Positions 19,941-30,476 are shown, counted from the stretch's first letter. The stretch: DNA of 64,000 nucleotides from Hydrogenophaga sp. (GCA_018333605.1 JAGXSV010000074.1:1-64000), one strand, 5' to 3'. Made by a program: numbers and translations. Notes: generated by a model not told the origin, from the letters alone.

Positions 19941-21020
19941 TTACAGCTTGGCCGACTGCATGTAGCGGTCGAACGAAGCTTCGGGAAAGCGGAACCAGAG
20001 GTTTTGGTCCTTGCGGAAGGCCGAGTAGTCGGCGTAAATTTTCTTCCAGTTGGGGTTGCTGGCGCTGAGTTCGCCGTACAACGCCATCGATTCCTTGAAG
20101 GCGGCGTCCATCACCACCTTGGGGAACGGCAACAGCTTGGCGCCACCAGACACCAGGCGCTTCAACGCGGCCGGGTTGCGGGCGTCGTAGCGGGCCTGCA
20201 TTTCGGTGTGCGCGTAGGCCGCAGCCGTTTCAACCATGGCCTGGTGGTCTTTCGACAGGGCGTTGAATGCAGTCTTGTTGACGTAGAAGTCAAGCTGAGC
20301 GCCACCTTCCCAGAAACCTGGGTAGTAGTAGTTCTTGGCAACCTTTTGAAAGCCGAGCTTTTCATCGTCGTATGGCCCGATCCACTCGGTGGCGTCGATG
20401 GTGCCTTTTTCCAGGGCTTGGTAAATCTCGCCACCCGGAATGTTTTGTGGCACCACGCCCATGCGGGTCAGCACTTTGCCGGCAAAGCCGCCCATGCGCA
20501 TCTTCAGGCCCTTGAGGTCTGCCACCGTCTTGATTTCCTTGCGGAACCAGCCACCCATTTGGGCGCCCGTGTTGCCACCAGGGAAGTTCACGATGTTGTA
20601 CTGGTTGTAGAACTCGCGGAACAGCTTCAGGCCGTTGCCGTCGTAGTACCAGGCGGTGAGCTGGCGGCTGTTCAGACCAAACGGAATGGCCGTGCCCAGG
20701 GCGAAGGTGTCGTCCTTGCCGAAGTAGTAATAGGCTGCGGTGTGGCCGGCTTCGACCGTACCGGCCTGAACCGCGTCCACGACACCGAAAGCGGGCACCA
20801 GCTCGCCAGGGGCGTGCACCGTGACCTGAAACCTGCCGTTCGACATTTCGCCAATCTTCTGGGCAAAAACGTCGGCCGCGCCGTGAATGGTGTCCAGCGC
20901 CTTGGGAAAGCTGGAAGTCAGGCGCCAGCGAATGGCGGCCTGGGCATGCACAGCGGGTGCTGCGCCTGCGGCAAGCACACCGGCAATGCCAGCATGCTTG
21001 ATGATGGAACGACGATCCAT
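19941..21020 (-). CDS. TRAP transporter substrate-binding protein (DctP/TakP type)
   Basis: 359 residues from ATG 21020. The N-terminus M-D-R-R-S-I-I-K-H-A-G followed by a hydrophobic stretch and A-V-H-A-Q-A is a twin-arginine signal, so the protein is exported folded. The mature part has the DctP fold with G-A-Q-M-G-G-W-F-R-K-E and the D-L-K-G-L-K-M-R strand whose Arg binds the substrate carboxylate. The TakP-like subgroup binds 2-oxo acids, mannitol-type or aromatic acids; the ligand is not determined. Confidence 0.9.
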   Translation of the reverse strand: MDRRSIIKHAGIAGVLAAGAAPAVHAQAAIRWRLTSSFPKALDTIHGAADVFAQKIGEMSNGRFQVTVHAPGELVPAFGVVDAVQAGTVEAGHTAAYYYFGKDDTFALGTAIPFGLNSRQLTAWYYDGNGLKLFREFYNQYNIVNFPGGNTGAQMGGWFRKEIKTVADLKGLKMRMGGFAGKVLTRMGVVPQNIPGGEIYQALEKGTIDATEWIGPYDDEKLGFQKVAKNYYYPGFWEGGAQLDFYVNKTAFNALSKDHQAMVETAAAYAHTEMQARYDARNPAALKRLVSGGAKLLPFPKVVMDAAFKESMALYGELSASNPNWKKIYADYSAFRKDQNLWFRFPEASFDRYMQSAKL

Positions 21021-21255
21021 TGGTGGGTATCTCCGTGTTGGTTGAATTCCAGCTGGCATGCGGGACTGCGCCAGCCGTTGACTTTAAGGCCAGCGCGATT
21101 CTATGGGCAGAAAGGGACCGGCGAGCGTGGGTTTTCCCTCGGGAAACCCCCAAAATGACAAGCTTTCGACCCTATGCGCAAGCTCTGCGGGACGGCATGA
21201 AATCTGCTCAAGCAAGGTGTGAAATAACTTCATCCGCCGGGCTGCAAGGACCGCG

Positions 21256-22092
21256 TCAGGGCAGGCGTTTGTCACGCGATACGCGCGCGTGCACGTCGTG
21301 TGCGTGGATGGATTCGAAGTTGGTCACGTCCACCACATAGGCATCGATGCGCGCGTCGCGCTCCAGCGCCAACGCCACATCGCGCACCAGGTCTTCCACA
21401 AACTTGGGGTGCGCGTAGGCCCGCTCGGTCACCCACTTTTCGTCGGTGCGTTTGAGCAAACCCCACAACTCGCAAGAAGCGTTGTCTTCGGCAAAGCGCA
21501 CCAGTTCGGTCCAGGCCATGGGCGCGTTGAGCAACACCTCCAGCCGGATGTGTGAGCGCTGGTTGTGCGCACCGTCGTCGCTGACCTCTTTGGAGCACGG
21601 GCATAAGGACTTGACCGGCACGGTCGCGATCATGCGAACGTCGGTGAAACCGCCTGCGGTATGAGACACCGACCAGCCGCCGTCGTATTCCATCAGGCTT
21701 TGCAGCCCGGACACCGGCGCTGATTTGCGAATGAAAAAGGGGAAGCTCACATCAAAACCACCGGTGGTGGTTTCCAGCAGGGCCAGCAACTCGGGCATGG
21801 CGGTTTGCAGCCGCTCGAAGGTGACGGGCAATGGGTCACCGTCTGCCGGTTGGGTAAAGCTGTCCAGCCAGGCCAGCAGGCGGGACATGTGAGCACCCTT
21901 TTGCTCGGCGCGCAAACCGACATGCACGTGCCAGGTGCCCACGCTGTGTTGCAGGCGTTCCGCCACCTGCAGGGCAATGGGGTAGCGCAGGTTTTTCACG
22001 CCCACCTGGGCAATGGGCATGGCGCGCCGGTCGTGACGGCCTTGCACATCGGGCATGGGCGCGGCCGCAGCGACCTTGAGCGGCTCCGTCAC
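21256..22092 (-). CDS. folE2: GTP cyclohydrolase FolE2 (type IB)
   Basis: 278 residues. The metal site L-C-P-C-S-K-E-V-S and the following H-N-Q-R-S-H, plus the C-terminal F-E-S-I-H-A-H-D, identify FolE2, which makes 7,8-dihydroneopterin triphosphate for folate and queuosine and can work with metals other than zinc. Its start overlaps the dxs stop by 4 bp, making it the last gene of xseB-ispA-dxs-folE2. Confidence 0.93.
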   Translation of the reverse strand: MTEPLKVAAAAPMPDVQGRHDRRAMPIAQVGVKNLRYPIALQVAERLQHSVGTWHVHVGLRAEQKGAHMSRLLAWLDSFTQPADGDPLPVTFERLQTAMPELLALLETTTGGFDVSFPFFIRKSAPVSGLQSLMEYDGGWSVSHTAGGFTDVRMIATVPVKSLCPCSKEVSDDGAHNQRSHIRLEVLLNAPMAWTELVRFAEDNASCELWGLLKRTDEKWVTERAYAHPKFVEDLVRDVALALERDARIDAYVVDVTNFESIHAHDVHARVSRDKRLP

Positions 22093-23984
22093 GCTGCCGC
22101 TTTCAAGCCGGCACCGGCGGCCAACAGATCGGCAAAACGCTGGCGCACCGAGCGTTCAATGCCGGCGGCATCGAGCCCAAGCATGGCCAGCAACCTGGCC
22201 GGGTCGCCGTGCTCAATGAATTCGTCGGGCAAGCCCAGTTGCAGCACCGGCACGTTGAAACCCTCGGCCTGCAGGGCCTCCAGCACGGCGCTGCCGGCGC
22301 CACCCTGAAGACACCCCTCTTCCAGAGTGACCAGCGCCTGGTGGCTCTGCGCGAGTTCACGCAGCAGGTCCACATCAATGGGCTTGGCCCAGCGCATGTT
22401 GGCCACGCTGGCGCCCAGCTTTTCGGCCGCGGCCAGTGCGGGGTGCAACAAGGTGCCAAACGCCAAAATGGCCACGCCTTGGCCCTTGCGCGTCCATTCG
22501 CCACGGCCATAAGGCAGCCCATCCAGGCCAGCGGGCTGCACCGCCCCCACGCCCGCACCGCGCGGGTACCGCACGGCCACCGGGTGGTTTTGCTCAAAAG
22601 CGGTGCTGAGCAGCTGGCGGCACTCGGCCTCGTCGGCCGGGCAGGCCACCGCCATGTTGGGAATGCAGCGGAGAAATGCGATGTCGTAGGCACCGGCGTG
22701 GGTGGCGCCGTCGGCCCCCACGAGGCCGGCGCGGTCCAGTGCGAACACCACGGGCAGGTTTTGCAGGGCGACGTCGTGGATCAACTGGTCGTAGCCGCGC
22801 TGCAAGAAGGTGGAGTAAATGGCCACCACCGGTTTCAAGCCTTCGCAGGCCAGACCGGCGGCGAAAGTGACGGCGTGCTGCTCGGCAATACCGACGTCGA
22901 AATAACGGGCCGGAAATCGGCGCTCGAACTCGACCATGCCGGAGCCTTCGCGCATGGCTGGCGTGATGCCGACCAACCGGGGATCGGCAGCGGCCATGTC
23001 ACACAGCCACTGCCCAAACACCTGGGTAAACGTGGTTTTGGGTGGCGCGGCGGGCTGGGTGAGGCCCACCGCCGGGTCGAACTTGCCGGGGCCGTGGTAC
23101 GCCACGGGATCGGCTTCGGCCTGCTTGTAGCCCTGGCCTTTTTTGGTGACCACGTGCAGAAACTGCGGGCCGCTGTCGGTGTCGAGCAGGTGGCGGATGT
23201 TTTCGAGCGTGGGGATGAGGGAGTCGAGGTCGTGACCGTCGATGGGGCCGATGTAATTGAAGCCAAACTTCTCGAACAGCGTGGCCGGCACCACCATGCC
23301 CTTGGCCTGCTCTTCCAGGCGCTTGGCCAGCTCAAACAGCGGCGGCGCGTTTTTCAGCACCTGCTTGCCCACGTTTTTGGCGGCGGCATAAAACTGGCCA
23401 CTCATGAGCTGAGCCAGGTAGCGGTTGAGCGCGCCCACGGGCGGCGAGATCGACATGTCGTTGTCGTTGAGCACCACCAGCAGGCGGCCATCGGCCACAC
23501 CGGCGTTGTTCAGGGCTTCAAAAGCCATGCCGGCGGTCATGGCGCCGTCGCCAATGATGGCCACGGCGTTGCGGTTTTCGCCTTTGATCTTGGCCGCCAG
23601 AGCCATGCCCAACGCGGCCGAAATGCTGGTGGACGAGTGTGCCGTGCCGAAGGTGTCGTATTCGCTTTCTTCGCGGCGCGGAAAGCCGCTGATGCCGCCC
23701 TGCTGGCGCAGGCTGTGCATGCGGTCGCGACGACCGGTCAGGATCTTGTGCGGGTAGGTCTGGTGACCCACGTCCCAGACCAGGCGGTCTTCGGGCGTGT
23801 TGAACACGTAGTGCAACGCCACGGTGAGCTCGACGGTGCCCAGGTTGGAACTCAGGTGTCCGCCGGTGCGGGCCACACTGTCCAGCAAAAAGGCCCGCAG
23901 CTCATCGGCGAGCGGGTGCAACTGGGTGCGCGACAGACGCCGCAGGTCGGCAGGCGACTGGATGTGGGACAGCAATGAACTCAT
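22089..23984 (-). CDS. dxs: 1-deoxy-D-xylulose-5-phosphate synthase
   Basis: 631 residues, the usual length. The thiamine-diphosphate motif is [16 protein letters not shown], and the transketolase-like pyrimidine domain contains [15 protein letters not shown]. It makes DXP from pyruvate and glyceraldehyde 3-phosphate, the first step of the MEP isoprenoid pathway. It is 43 bp downstream of ispA, which uses the pathway's products. Confidence 0.97.
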   Translation of the reverse strand: MSSLLSHIQSPADLRRLSRTQLHPLADELRAFLLDSVARTGGHLSSNLGTVELTVALHYVFNTPEDRLVWDVGHQTYPHKILTGRRDRMHSLRQQGGISGFPRREESEYDTFGTAHSSTSISAALGMALAAKIKGENRNAVAIIGDGAMTAGMAFEALNNAGVADGRLLVVLNDNDMSISPPVGALNRYLAQLMSGQFYAAAKNVGKQVLKNAPPLFELAKRLEEQAKGMVVPATLFEKFGFNYIGPIDGHDLDSLIPTLENIRHLLDTDSGPQFLHVVTKKGQGYKQAEADPVAYHGPGKFDPAVGLTQPAAPPKTTFTQVFGQWLCDMAAADPRLVGITPAMREGSGMVEFERRFPARYFDVGIAEQHAVTFAAGLACEGLKPVVAIYSTFLQRGYDQLIHDVALQNLPVVFALDRAGLVGADGATHAGAYDIAFLRCIPNMAVACPADEAECRQLLSTAFEQNHPVAVRYPRGAGVGAVQPAGLDGLPYGRGEWTRKGQGVAILAFGTLLHPALAAAEKLGASVANMRWAKPIDVDLLRELAQSHQALVTLEEGCLQGGAGSAVLEALQAEGFNVPVLQLGLPDEFIEHGDPARLLAMLGLDAAGIERSVRQRFADLLAAGAGLKAAA

Positions 23985-24027
23985 GTGTAGGGTCGCGTCG
24001 TTCGCTCTAAAAGGACTCAGTGGGCAC

Positions 24028-24933
24028 TCAGTGGGCGCGGTGTCCCACCCAGTCGGCCAGAGCGTGCAAGGTATCCAGCTGGGTCAGGCCGGTCTGGGCC
24101 AAGGCAGCGTGCGCCTGGTCCAGCACCTGGCCGGCGTAGGCCTGCGCCGGCTCAAGCCCCAGCAGGGACACGAAGGTCGGTTTGTCACAGGCAGCGTCTT
24201 TGCCAGCGGTCTTGCCCAGCGTGGCCGAATCGGCGGTGACGTCGAGAATATCGTCCACCACCTGGAAGGCCAGGCCCAGGCTGGCACCGTATTGGGCCAG
24301 TTGGGCCAGCACCGCAGCGCTGACCTGACCCGTGGCGGCCCCCATCATGACGCTGGCCTGGAGCAAGGCCCCGGTTTTCAGGCGGTGCATGGCTTCCAGC
24401 GCAGCCTGGTCAAGAGCGAGGCCCACGCTGGCCAGATCCACCGCCTGCCCGCCCGCCATGCCCGACGCACCCGCTGAGCGCGCCAGCAAGCGGCACAGCG
24501 AAGCGGCCATGTCGGGCGCCATGCTGCCGTCATCGGGTACCAGCAACTCAAAAGCCAGCGCCTGCAGCGCATCACCGGCCAGCAGGGCCTGGGCTTCACC
24601 AAAGCGCACATGCACCGTGGGCTTGCCGCGGCGCAACACATCGTTGTCCATGCAGGGCATGTCGTCGTGCACCAGCGAATAGGCGTGGATCAGTTCCACC
24701 GCGCACGCGGCACGCATGGCCGCGGCGGGCGAGCCACCCACCGCGACGCTGGTGGCCAGCGCCAACAGCGGACGCAGGCGCTTGCCCCCATCCAGCACCG
24801 CGTAGCGCATGGCCTCACCCAGGCCGGCGGGCGCGTCGGGCGAGACCCATTGGGACAGTGCGCGTTCGACAGCAGCCTGTTGCGACTCGCGCCAGGCCGC
24901 AAAAGACGGGCTCTCAGCCCGCGCGGCGCTCAT
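24028..24933 (-). CDS. ispA: Farnesyl diphosphate synthase
   Basis: 301 residues with both aspartate-rich motifs: D-D-M-P-C-M-D-N-D from residue 90 and D-D-I-L-D near 228, plus G-G-K-R-L-R-P near 49. It condenses IPP with DMAPP and GPP to FPP for ubiquinone, undecaprenol and other isoprenoids. Its start overlaps the xseB stop by ATGA. Confidence 0.95.
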   Translation of the reverse strand: MSAARAESPSFAAWRESQQAAVERALSQWVSPDAPAGLGEAMRYAVLDGGKRLRPLLALATSVAVGGSPAAAMRAACAVELIHAYSLVHDDMPCMDNDVLRRGKPTVHVRFGEAQALLAGDALQALAFELLVPDDGSMAPDMAASLCRLLARSAGASGMAGGQAVDLASVGLALDQAALEAMHRLKTGALLQASVMMGAATGQVSAAVLAQLAQYGASLGLAFQVVDDILDVTADSATLGKTAGKDAACDKPTFVSLLGLEPAQAYAGQVLDQAHAALAQTGLTQLDTLHALADWVGHRAH

Positions 24934-25199
24934 GCCGCGTCCCAGGGTTTGAGCTCACCGTCCTCGAGCACCTTGATCTGGTTTTCCACCGCTTCGAGCC
25001 GCGCACGGCAGTAGGCCAGCAGTTCGGCGCCACGCTGGTAGCGCGTGAGCAGCTGGTCCAGTGGCAACTGCCCTGCATCCAGTTGGGCCACGAGTTGCTC
25101 CAGCTCCTCCAGAGCGGCCTCATAGCTGGTGGCGACCGGGCTGGCTGCGCCGGCCCGGGCTGGGGACTTGGTGGGTTTGGATGGGGTGGGTGAGGTCAT
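24930..25199 (-). CDS. xseB: Exodeoxyribonuclease VII small subunit
   Basis: 89 residues from ATG 25199. The conserved core is [20 protein letters not shown], then [12 protein letters not shown] and L-E-A-V-E, the XseB helical hairpin. A 20-residue Pro/Ser/Lys-rich N-terminal tail precedes it. The frame continues upstream without protein-like sequence. First gene of the isoprenoid operon, an arrangement known from many proteobacteria. Confidence 0.92.
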   Translation of the reverse strand: MTSPTPSKPTKSPARAGAASPVATSYEAALEELEQLVAQLDAGQLPLDQLLTRYQRGAELLAYCRARLEAVENQIKVLEDGELKPWDAA

Positions 25200-25513
25200 G
25201 GAACAGCAACAAAACAGACCGCCTGACCGCCGGGACAGGCCGCAGCCAGCACCCGGCCAGCCAGACCGTCGATCGAAGATTTTAGCCCTGAGAGCCACCC
25301 TTGCTGCGGCCGGGTCAAAACCGGCGCCCGGGCGCACGAAGCCAAACCCCAGACATGCAGGCGCCCCGGGGTACAATCCGCGCTCATTTTTTCATCACTG
25401 ACGGACAGCCTTGTCCGGAGGGACGCACCACTCCACCCATCCCGCGCGAATTCGATTTTCGACCAGCGCTTACCCTGCCCCTTCATAGGGGGAGTCTCTA
25501 GGTCAAGACCACC
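25200..25513 (+). promoter_or_regulatory. Intergenic region with probable promoter of the Rieske gene
   Basis: 314 bp between the divergent xseB and Rieske genes. TACAAT at 25372-25377 is a good -10 hexamer; the -35 is uncertain. That would give a leader of about 130 nt containing a small hairpin (CGGACA/TGTCCG near 25402-25417). No riboswitch class is recognised. Confidence 0.4.
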
Positions 25514-26722
25514 ATGTCTGATTTAAGTCTTCAATTACAGCAGGCCAGAAGCCAACTCCCGGTTTCCAGCTATTTCAACCAGACGCTCTTTGAGCGCGAA
25601 CTGGAAATCCTCTTTCAGCGCGGGCCCCGTTATGTGGGGCACGAACTCGCTGTACCCAACGTGGGGGACTACCACGCCCTGCCCCAGGAAGCTGGCGGCC
25701 GAGCCTTGGTGCGCACCAAAAACGGCGTGGAATTGGTGTCCAACGTGTGCCGACACCGCCAGGCGGTGATGCTCAAAGGCCGCGGCAACCTGAGCACCAC
25801 CCAAAGCGGCAGCGCCGGCGGCAACATCGTGTGCCCCCTGCACCGCTGGACCTACAGCGGTGGCCAGGGCAGCTCGCCCGCCGGCAACCTGCTGGGCGCG
25901 CCGCACTTTGCGCAAGACCCCTGCCTGAACCTGAACAATTACAAGCTGCGCGAATGGAACGGCTTGCTGTTTGAAGACAACGGCCGCGACATTGCGGCCG
26001 ACCTGGCCCACATGGGGCCGCGTGCGGCCCTGAACTTTGACGGCATGGTGCTGGACCACGTGGAGCTGCATACCTGCAACTACAACTGGAAGACCTTCAT
26101 TGAGGTCTATCTGGAGGACTACCACGTGGGGCCGTTCCACCCGGGGCTGGGCAACTTCGTCACCTGCGACGACCTGCGCTGGGAGTTCAAGCCCGCGTAC
26201 TCGGTGCAAACCGTGGGCGCTGCCAACCTGCTGGGCAAAGCGGGCAGCCCGGTGTACCAGCGCTGGCAACAGCAGTTGATGCAGTACCGCCAGGGGCTGA
26301 TGCCCGAACACGGCGCGATCTGGCTTACCTACTACCCTCACATCATGGTGGAGTGGTACCCGCATGTGCTGACGGTTTCGACCCTGTTCCCCCTCAGCGT
26401 GGACAAGACGCTGAACATGGTGGAGCTCTATTACCCCGAAGAAATTGCCGCCTTCGAACGCGAGTTTGTGGAGGCCCAGCGTGCGGCCTACATGGAAACC
26501 TGCATAGAAGACGACGAGATCGCCGAGCGCATGGATGCCGGACGCAAGGCGCTGCTGGCACGCGGTGACAACGAGGTGGGTCCGTACCAGAGCCCCATGG
26601 AAGATGGCATGCAGCACTTTCACGAGTGGTACCGGAGGATGATGCACCCCCCTGCGCCGCCTTCGGCGTCAGCCCCCCGAGGGGGCGCCACCAGCAGCCC
26701 GGCGGAGCCGGTTCTGCGGTGA
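25514..26722 (+). CDS. Rieske-type ring-hydroxylating oxygenase alpha subunit
   Basis: 402 residues. The Rieske [2Fe-2S] site is C79-x-H81 (V-C-R-H-R) and C107-x2-H110 (C-P-L-H-R-W); the mononuclear iron ligands H204 and H209 are in E-D-Y-H-V-G-P-F-H. This is the layout of aromatic-ring or amine-demethylating oxygenases. No reductase or ferredoxin gene is adjacent, so electron partners must be elsewhere. The last 25 or so codons (H-P-P-A-P-P-S-A...E-P-V-L-R) come from a dispersed intergenic repeat that overlaps the gene end and supplies its stop codon. Confidence 0.88.
   Translation: MSDLSLQLQQARSQLPVSSYFNQTLFERELEILFQRGPRYVGHELAVPNVGDYHALPQEAGGRALVRTKNGVELVSNVCRHRQAVMLKGRGNLSTTQSGSAGGNIVCPLHRWTYSGGQGSSPAGNLLGAPHFAQDPCLNLNNYKLREWNGLLFEDNGRDIAADLAHMGPRAALNFDGMVLDHVELHTCNYNWKTFIEVYLEDYHVGPFHPGLGNFVTCDDLRWEFKPAYSVQTVGAANLLGKAGSPVYQRWQQQLMQYRQGLMPEHGAIWLTYYPHIMVEWYPHVLTVSTLFPLSVDKTLNMVELYYPEEIAAFEREFVEAQRAAYMETCIEDDEIAERMDAGRKALLARGDNEVGPYQSPMEDGMQHFHEWYRRMMHPPAPPSASAPRGGATSSPAEPVLR
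26646..26722 (+). repeat. 3'-end-associated GC-rich repeat, copy 2 (inside the Rieske gene end)
   Basis: The blocks CCCCCCTGCGCCGC, GGCGTCA, CCCCCCGAGGGGG, CACCAGC, CCCGGCGGAGCCGG and GCGGTGA appear in the same order as in the other copies. Here the element is translated, and its terminal GCGGTGA provides the TGA stop. Confidence 0.75.
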
Positions 26723-26774
26723 CCCCGGAGCGGGTCACGCGCGCCGATCAGGCCGTCTTTTTGGTAAGGGCCTG

Positions 26775-27665
26775 ATGCAAGCCTTATGGATGCTGCTCGC
26801 GTCGCTGTTTTTTGCCACCATGGGGGTGTGCATCAAGTTCGCGTCCGAGCATTTCAACAGTTTTGAAATCGTCTGCTACCGGGGCATGGTGGGCGTGATC
26901 TTTCTGTTGGGGCTGACCCGCGTGCGGGGGGTATCGTTGCGCACCAGCGTGCCCATGATGCATTTCTGGCGCAGCGTGGTGGGCGTCACCGCGCTCACGT
27001 CCTGGTTCTATGCCATTGCCGCACTGCCACTGGCCACCGCCGTCACGCTGAACTACATGAGCAGCGTCTGGATTGCCGCTTTCCTGCTGGGCGGCGCGCT
27101 GCTGGTGCAGGGCCGCAACGCGCCCATCAAGCAACAAGGCCCCCTTTTTCTGGCGGTGCTGGCCGGTTTTGCCGGGGTGGCGATGATGCTGCGCCCGACC
27201 CTCAACGAAGACCAGTTTGTGGGCGCCTTTGTGGGCTTGCTTTCGGGTATTTTTTCAGCCTTTGCCTACCTGCAGGTGGCCGCCCTCTCGCGCGCAGGCG
27301 AGCCTGAAAGCCGCACCGTGTTTTATTTCTCCATCGGCGCGGTGCTGGCCGGGGCGCTGGGCATGGTGTTTGCAGGCGCCAGCACATGGCACTGGCCCAG
27401 CGCACTGTGGCTGCTGCCCATTGGTTTGCTGGCGGTGTTTGGCCAGCTGTGCATGACGCGCGCCTACGCCAGCGGCGCCACGCTGGTGGTGGCCAATCTG
27501 CAGTATTCGGGCATTGTGTTTGCCGGCATTTACAGCCTCACCCTGTTTGGCGACCAGTTGCCCCTGATCGGCTGGCTGGGCATGGGCCTGATCATTGTGA
27601 GCGGCATCACCGCCACCGTGCTGCGCGCCCGTGCGGTGCCACATGCGCCGGCCGAAGATCACTGA
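26775..27665 (+). CDS. EamA/DMT-family transporter
   Basis: 296 residues, ten hydrophobic segments in two EamA repeats, the second starting near residue 150. The drug/metabolite transporter superfamily exports amino acids and other metabolites; the substrate is unknown. It follows the Rieske gene by 52 bp, past the repeat, and may be read from the same promoter. Confidence 0.82.
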   Translation: MQALWMLLASLFFATMGVCIKFASEHFNSFEIVCYRGMVGVIFLLGLTRVRGVSLRTSVPMMHFWRSVVGVTALTSWFYAIAALPLATAVTLNYMSSVWIAAFLLGGALLVQGRNAPIKQQGPLFLAVLAGFAGVAMMLRPTLNEDQFVGAFVGLLSGIFSAFAYLQVAALSRAGEPESRTVFYFSIGAVLAGALGMVFAGASTWHWPSALWLLPIGLLAVFGQLCMTRAYASGATLVVANLQYSGIVFAGIYSLTLFGDQLPLIGWLGMGLIIVSGITATVLRARAVPHAPAEDH

Positions 27666-27757
27666 CCACGTGGGCGCGTGACGCGTTGCAGGCGCGCCGG
27701 TGGTGGGAAAGCCTTCATGGCCTCGCCAAGCCCAGGCGGCCACCGCACAATACCGCG

Positions 27758-28624
27758 ATGCACACCACCCTGATCTCCGCCACCGAACTGAAACAGCTGC
27801 TGGACAGCGCCACGCCCGTGCGCGTGTACGACTGCAGCGCCGATCTGATGAACCCCGGTGCCGGCCGGGAGCAATACCAGGCCGAACACATCCCCGGCGC
27901 GTCTCATGTGAGCCTGGACGAACACCTGAGCGACAAAGCCCACCCCGACCGCGCCAGCGGCGGACGCCACCCGTTGCCCTCACGCGAGCGTTTTGCCGCC
28001 TGGCTGGGGCGCAGCGGCCTCACATCCCCCGCCACCCAGGTGGTGGTGTACGACCGGCAGGGTGCGAATTACTGCGGCCGCCTGTGGTGGATGCTGAAAT
28101 GGTGCGGCCACGAAGCGGTGGCCGTGCTCGACGGTGGCTGGGCCGCCTGGGTGGCGGCTGGCGGCGTTGCTGAAAGCGGCCCAGGCCCGGCGCCACCTGC
28201 CGAAGCGCCGGCCTACCCGCTGAGCCCGGCGCGCGCAGCCACGGCCAACACCACCCGCCTCGTCCAGCAGATGGGCAGCCCTGACCTCACCTTGCTGGAT
28301 GCACGGGCTGCGGCCCGGTTTCGGGGCGAAGTGGAGCCGCTGGACCCCGTGGCAGGTCATATTCCCGGCGCGTTGAACCGGCCCTTCACCGAGAACCTTG
28401 GGCCCGACGGCCGGTTCAAGCCCGCATCGGCACTGCGCGTCGAATTCGAACAACTGCTGGCTGGCCGCGACCCTGCCAGCGTGGTGCACCACTGCGGCAG
28501 TGGTGTGAGCGCCATTCCCAACCTGCTGGCCATGGAAGTGGCCGGCCTGGGCCGCACCGCGCTGTACCCCGGCAGCTGGAGCGAATGGTGCAACACGCCG
28601 GGCGCACCGTGCGCGCGCGGCTGA
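27758..28624 (+). CDS. Sulfurtransferase (rhodanese, two-domain)
   Basis: 288 residues from ATG 27758. Two rhodanese domains; the N-terminal domain is inactive, the C-terminal one has the active cysteine C246 in H-H-C-G-S-G-V-S. The C-G-S-G-V loop is typical of 3-mercaptopyruvate sulfurtransferases rather than thiosulfate rhodaneses (C-R-x-G-x-R/T). Cytoplasmic. Confidence 0.88.
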   Translation: MHTTLISATELKQLLDSATPVRVYDCSADLMNPGAGREQYQAEHIPGASHVSLDEHLSDKAHPDRASGGRHPLPSRERFAAWLGRSGLTSPATQVVVYDRQGANYCGRLWWMLKWCGHEAVAVLDGGWAAWVAAGGVAESGPGPAPPAEAPAYPLSPARAATANTTRLVQQMGSPDLTLLDARAAARFRGEVEPLDPVAGHIPGALNRPFTENLGPDGRFKPASALRVEFEQLLAGRDPASVVHHCGSGVSAIPNLLAMEVAGLGRTALYPGSWSEWCNTPGAPCARG

Positions 28625-29285
28625 TCCGGCCAGTACCAATTCACACGGACACAGGGTGCCCCACAGCCGACGGCGTCCGTGCGCCGGATGGCTCGCCGGC
28701 GACACCCTGACCAGCGCAGCCCGCGCTGCGTGCCCGGGGTGTGCCGCAGTGCCGCCAGGTCGCCCATGGGGTGTGGCGCCTCGTGTGCCAGCACCGTCCG
28801 CACGGCCCGGCCACACGTCGACCATGAAGGCCGAGGCCATCAGGCTGCTGTCGCCAGACGCCTGCACGTTGTCACCCGCCAACACGGCCCAGCCGCCTGA
28901 GCGCGGACCGCGAACAGGGTCGTGATGCCGCCGGCCTGCGTGCGATGCGGCTCTGCAGGGCTGTGGTGCGTGTGACCCTGGTGTTCACCTGGGCCGTGCC
29001 CTGGTTCCTGGTGGTGCGCATGACCGTGCGGCCGCAGCACGGCCTTGTCGAGCAGAAAGAAAAACACCAGAGCCGCCAGCAACATGGAAAACAGCTCGTG
29101 CGCACTGGCCTGACGTTCGAAAGCTTCGGGCAACAAGTGCAAGACGGCCGCGGCGATGAGCGCGCCCGCCACCAGGCTCGGCACGTGCTGTGTGCAGCCC
29201 GCCAGCATGGCAAAACCCGCACAGCTGGCCACACACGGCCCGCACGCGCCAGCATGGCGCCCACCAGGATCGTGCACAAAGTCAT
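28625..29285 (-). pseudogene. Decayed ZIP-family metal transporter
   Basis: Pieces of one ZIP (zinc/iron permease) protein follow one another in different frames on the minus strand: M-T-L-C-T-I-L-V-G-A-M-L from 29285; then S-L-V-A-G-A-L-I-A-A-A-V-L-H-L-L-P-E-A-F-E and a His-rich loop; then V-L-A-G-D-N-V-Q; then V-L-A-H-E-A-P-H-P-M-G-D (TM5 metal site) in further frames. At least three frame changes are needed, and the C-terminal spans are missing where the convergent sulfurtransferase gene ends. It is non-functional as read; sequencing errors are unlikely to explain so many breaks. Confidence 0.7.
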
Positions 29286-29387
29286 GTGGTTCTGCGCAAT
29301 GCACCAGCCAAACGCTCCGCCCGGGGCGGCCCCTGTCACAAAAAAAGGCCGCTGAACTGCGGCCCTTGGTGCAAACACGGCACACAT

Positions 29388-30287
29388 CTACGCCACGCCG
29401 TGCTGCTGGAACCACGCCATGGCGCGCTTCCAGCCGTCTTCAGCCGCCTCCTTGCGGAAACTGGGCCGGTAGTCCGCGTGAAAGGCGTGCGGGGCGTCGG
29501 GGTAGACCACAAACGTCGATGCCCTGGCCGCTGCGTTGCCAGCCGCCAGCACGGTCTTCATCTTCTCAACTGTCTCCAGCGGAATGCCGGTGTCGGCACC
29601 GCCGTACAAACCAAGCACCGGTCCATACAGGCCTGCCGCCACGTCCACCGGGTGCTTCGGGTTGAGTGCGCTCTTCTCGCCCACCAGCCGGCCGTACCAC
29701 GCCACACCCGCTTTCACCGCCGGGTTGTGCGCCGCATACAGCCAGGTCTGGCGACCACCCCAGCAAAAACCCGTCACCCCGAGCCTGCGGGCATCGCCGC
29801 CATGGGCTGCAGCCCATTTCACCGTCGCGTCCAGGTCGGCCAACACCTGTGCGTCGGGCACCTTGGAAATCACCTCGGCGATCAGCCTGGCCATTTCGCC
29901 ATAGCTCTGTGCATCACCCTGGCGCACAAACAGCTCCGGCGCAATCGCCAGGTAACCGGCCCGGGCAAATCGGCGCGCGGTGTCGGCAATGTATTCGTGC
30001 ACGCCGAAAATTTCGGACAGCACCAGCACCATCGGGAGACCGGTTTTGCCTGCGGGCGCGGCCCGGTAAGCCGGCATCGAATAGCCGTTCACGTCAATCA
30101 TCACGTCGCCAGCCGTCAGGCCGTCAGCCGACGTTTTGATGGCGGTTTGGGCCATGATGGGCAAGGCGGCTGCGGCGTAACCCACCCCAATCGCCGCCTT
30201 GAGCGCGGCGCGGCGCGTGGCGCCAGCCCCGGTAGACTGGCCGGGCAGCAAGGCCGAAAGATCCTGGGTCTGGGTTTCATTGAGCAT
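29388..30287 (-). CDS. Dienelactone hydrolase-family protein, Tat-exported
   Basis: 299 residues. The N-terminus has T-R-R-A-A-L-K-A-A followed by a hydrophobic segment ending P-I-M-A-Q, a twin-arginine signal, so it likely acts in the periplasm. The alpha/beta-hydrolase core carries the dienelactone hydrolase cysteine nucleophile C175 (G-F-C-W-G-G), E92 (L-S-E-I-F-G) and a C-terminal His in A-P-H-A-F-H. Substrate unknown. It lies 102 bp beyond the ZIP remnant. Confidence 0.85.
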   Translation of the reverse strand: MLNETQTQDLSALLPGQSTGAGATRRAALKAAIGVGYAAAALPIMAQTAIKTSADGLTAGDVMIDVNGYSMPAYRAAPAGKTGLPMVLVLSEIFGVHEYIADTARRFARAGYLAIAPELFVRQGDAQSYGEMARLIAEVISKVPDAQVLADLDATVKWAAAHGGDARRLGVTGFCWGGRQTWLYAAHNPAVKAGVAWYGRLVGEKSALNPKHPVDVAAGLYGPVLGLYGGADTGIPLETVEKMKTVLAAGNAAARASTFVVYPDAPHAFHADYRPSFRKEAAEDGWKRAMAWFQQHGVA

Positions 30288-30395
30288 GGGTCATCTCCTT
30301 GTGGTTGGCCAGGTGCGGATGATTCTGCATGCCCGGGACCGTTCGCACAACCCTGCAACAAGCCCTTGCCGAGCGCAGGTTTCCCAGCCAGGAAA

Positions 30396-30476
30396 CACCG
30401 CGAAACCCGCTGTACCGGGCCGCTGGTGCTGCCCCCTTGAGGGGGTCGCGGGCAGCGCGGCGAGGGTGGGTCAGCG
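30396..30476 (-). repeat. 3'-end-associated GC-rich repeat, copy 3 (after polA)
   Basis: Read in the polA direction it begins directly after the stop: CGCCGCGCTGCCCGCGACCC, CCCCTCAAGGGGG, CACCAGC, GGCCCGGTACAGCGGG, ending in GCGGTG. Same block order as the other copies. Confidence 0.7.
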
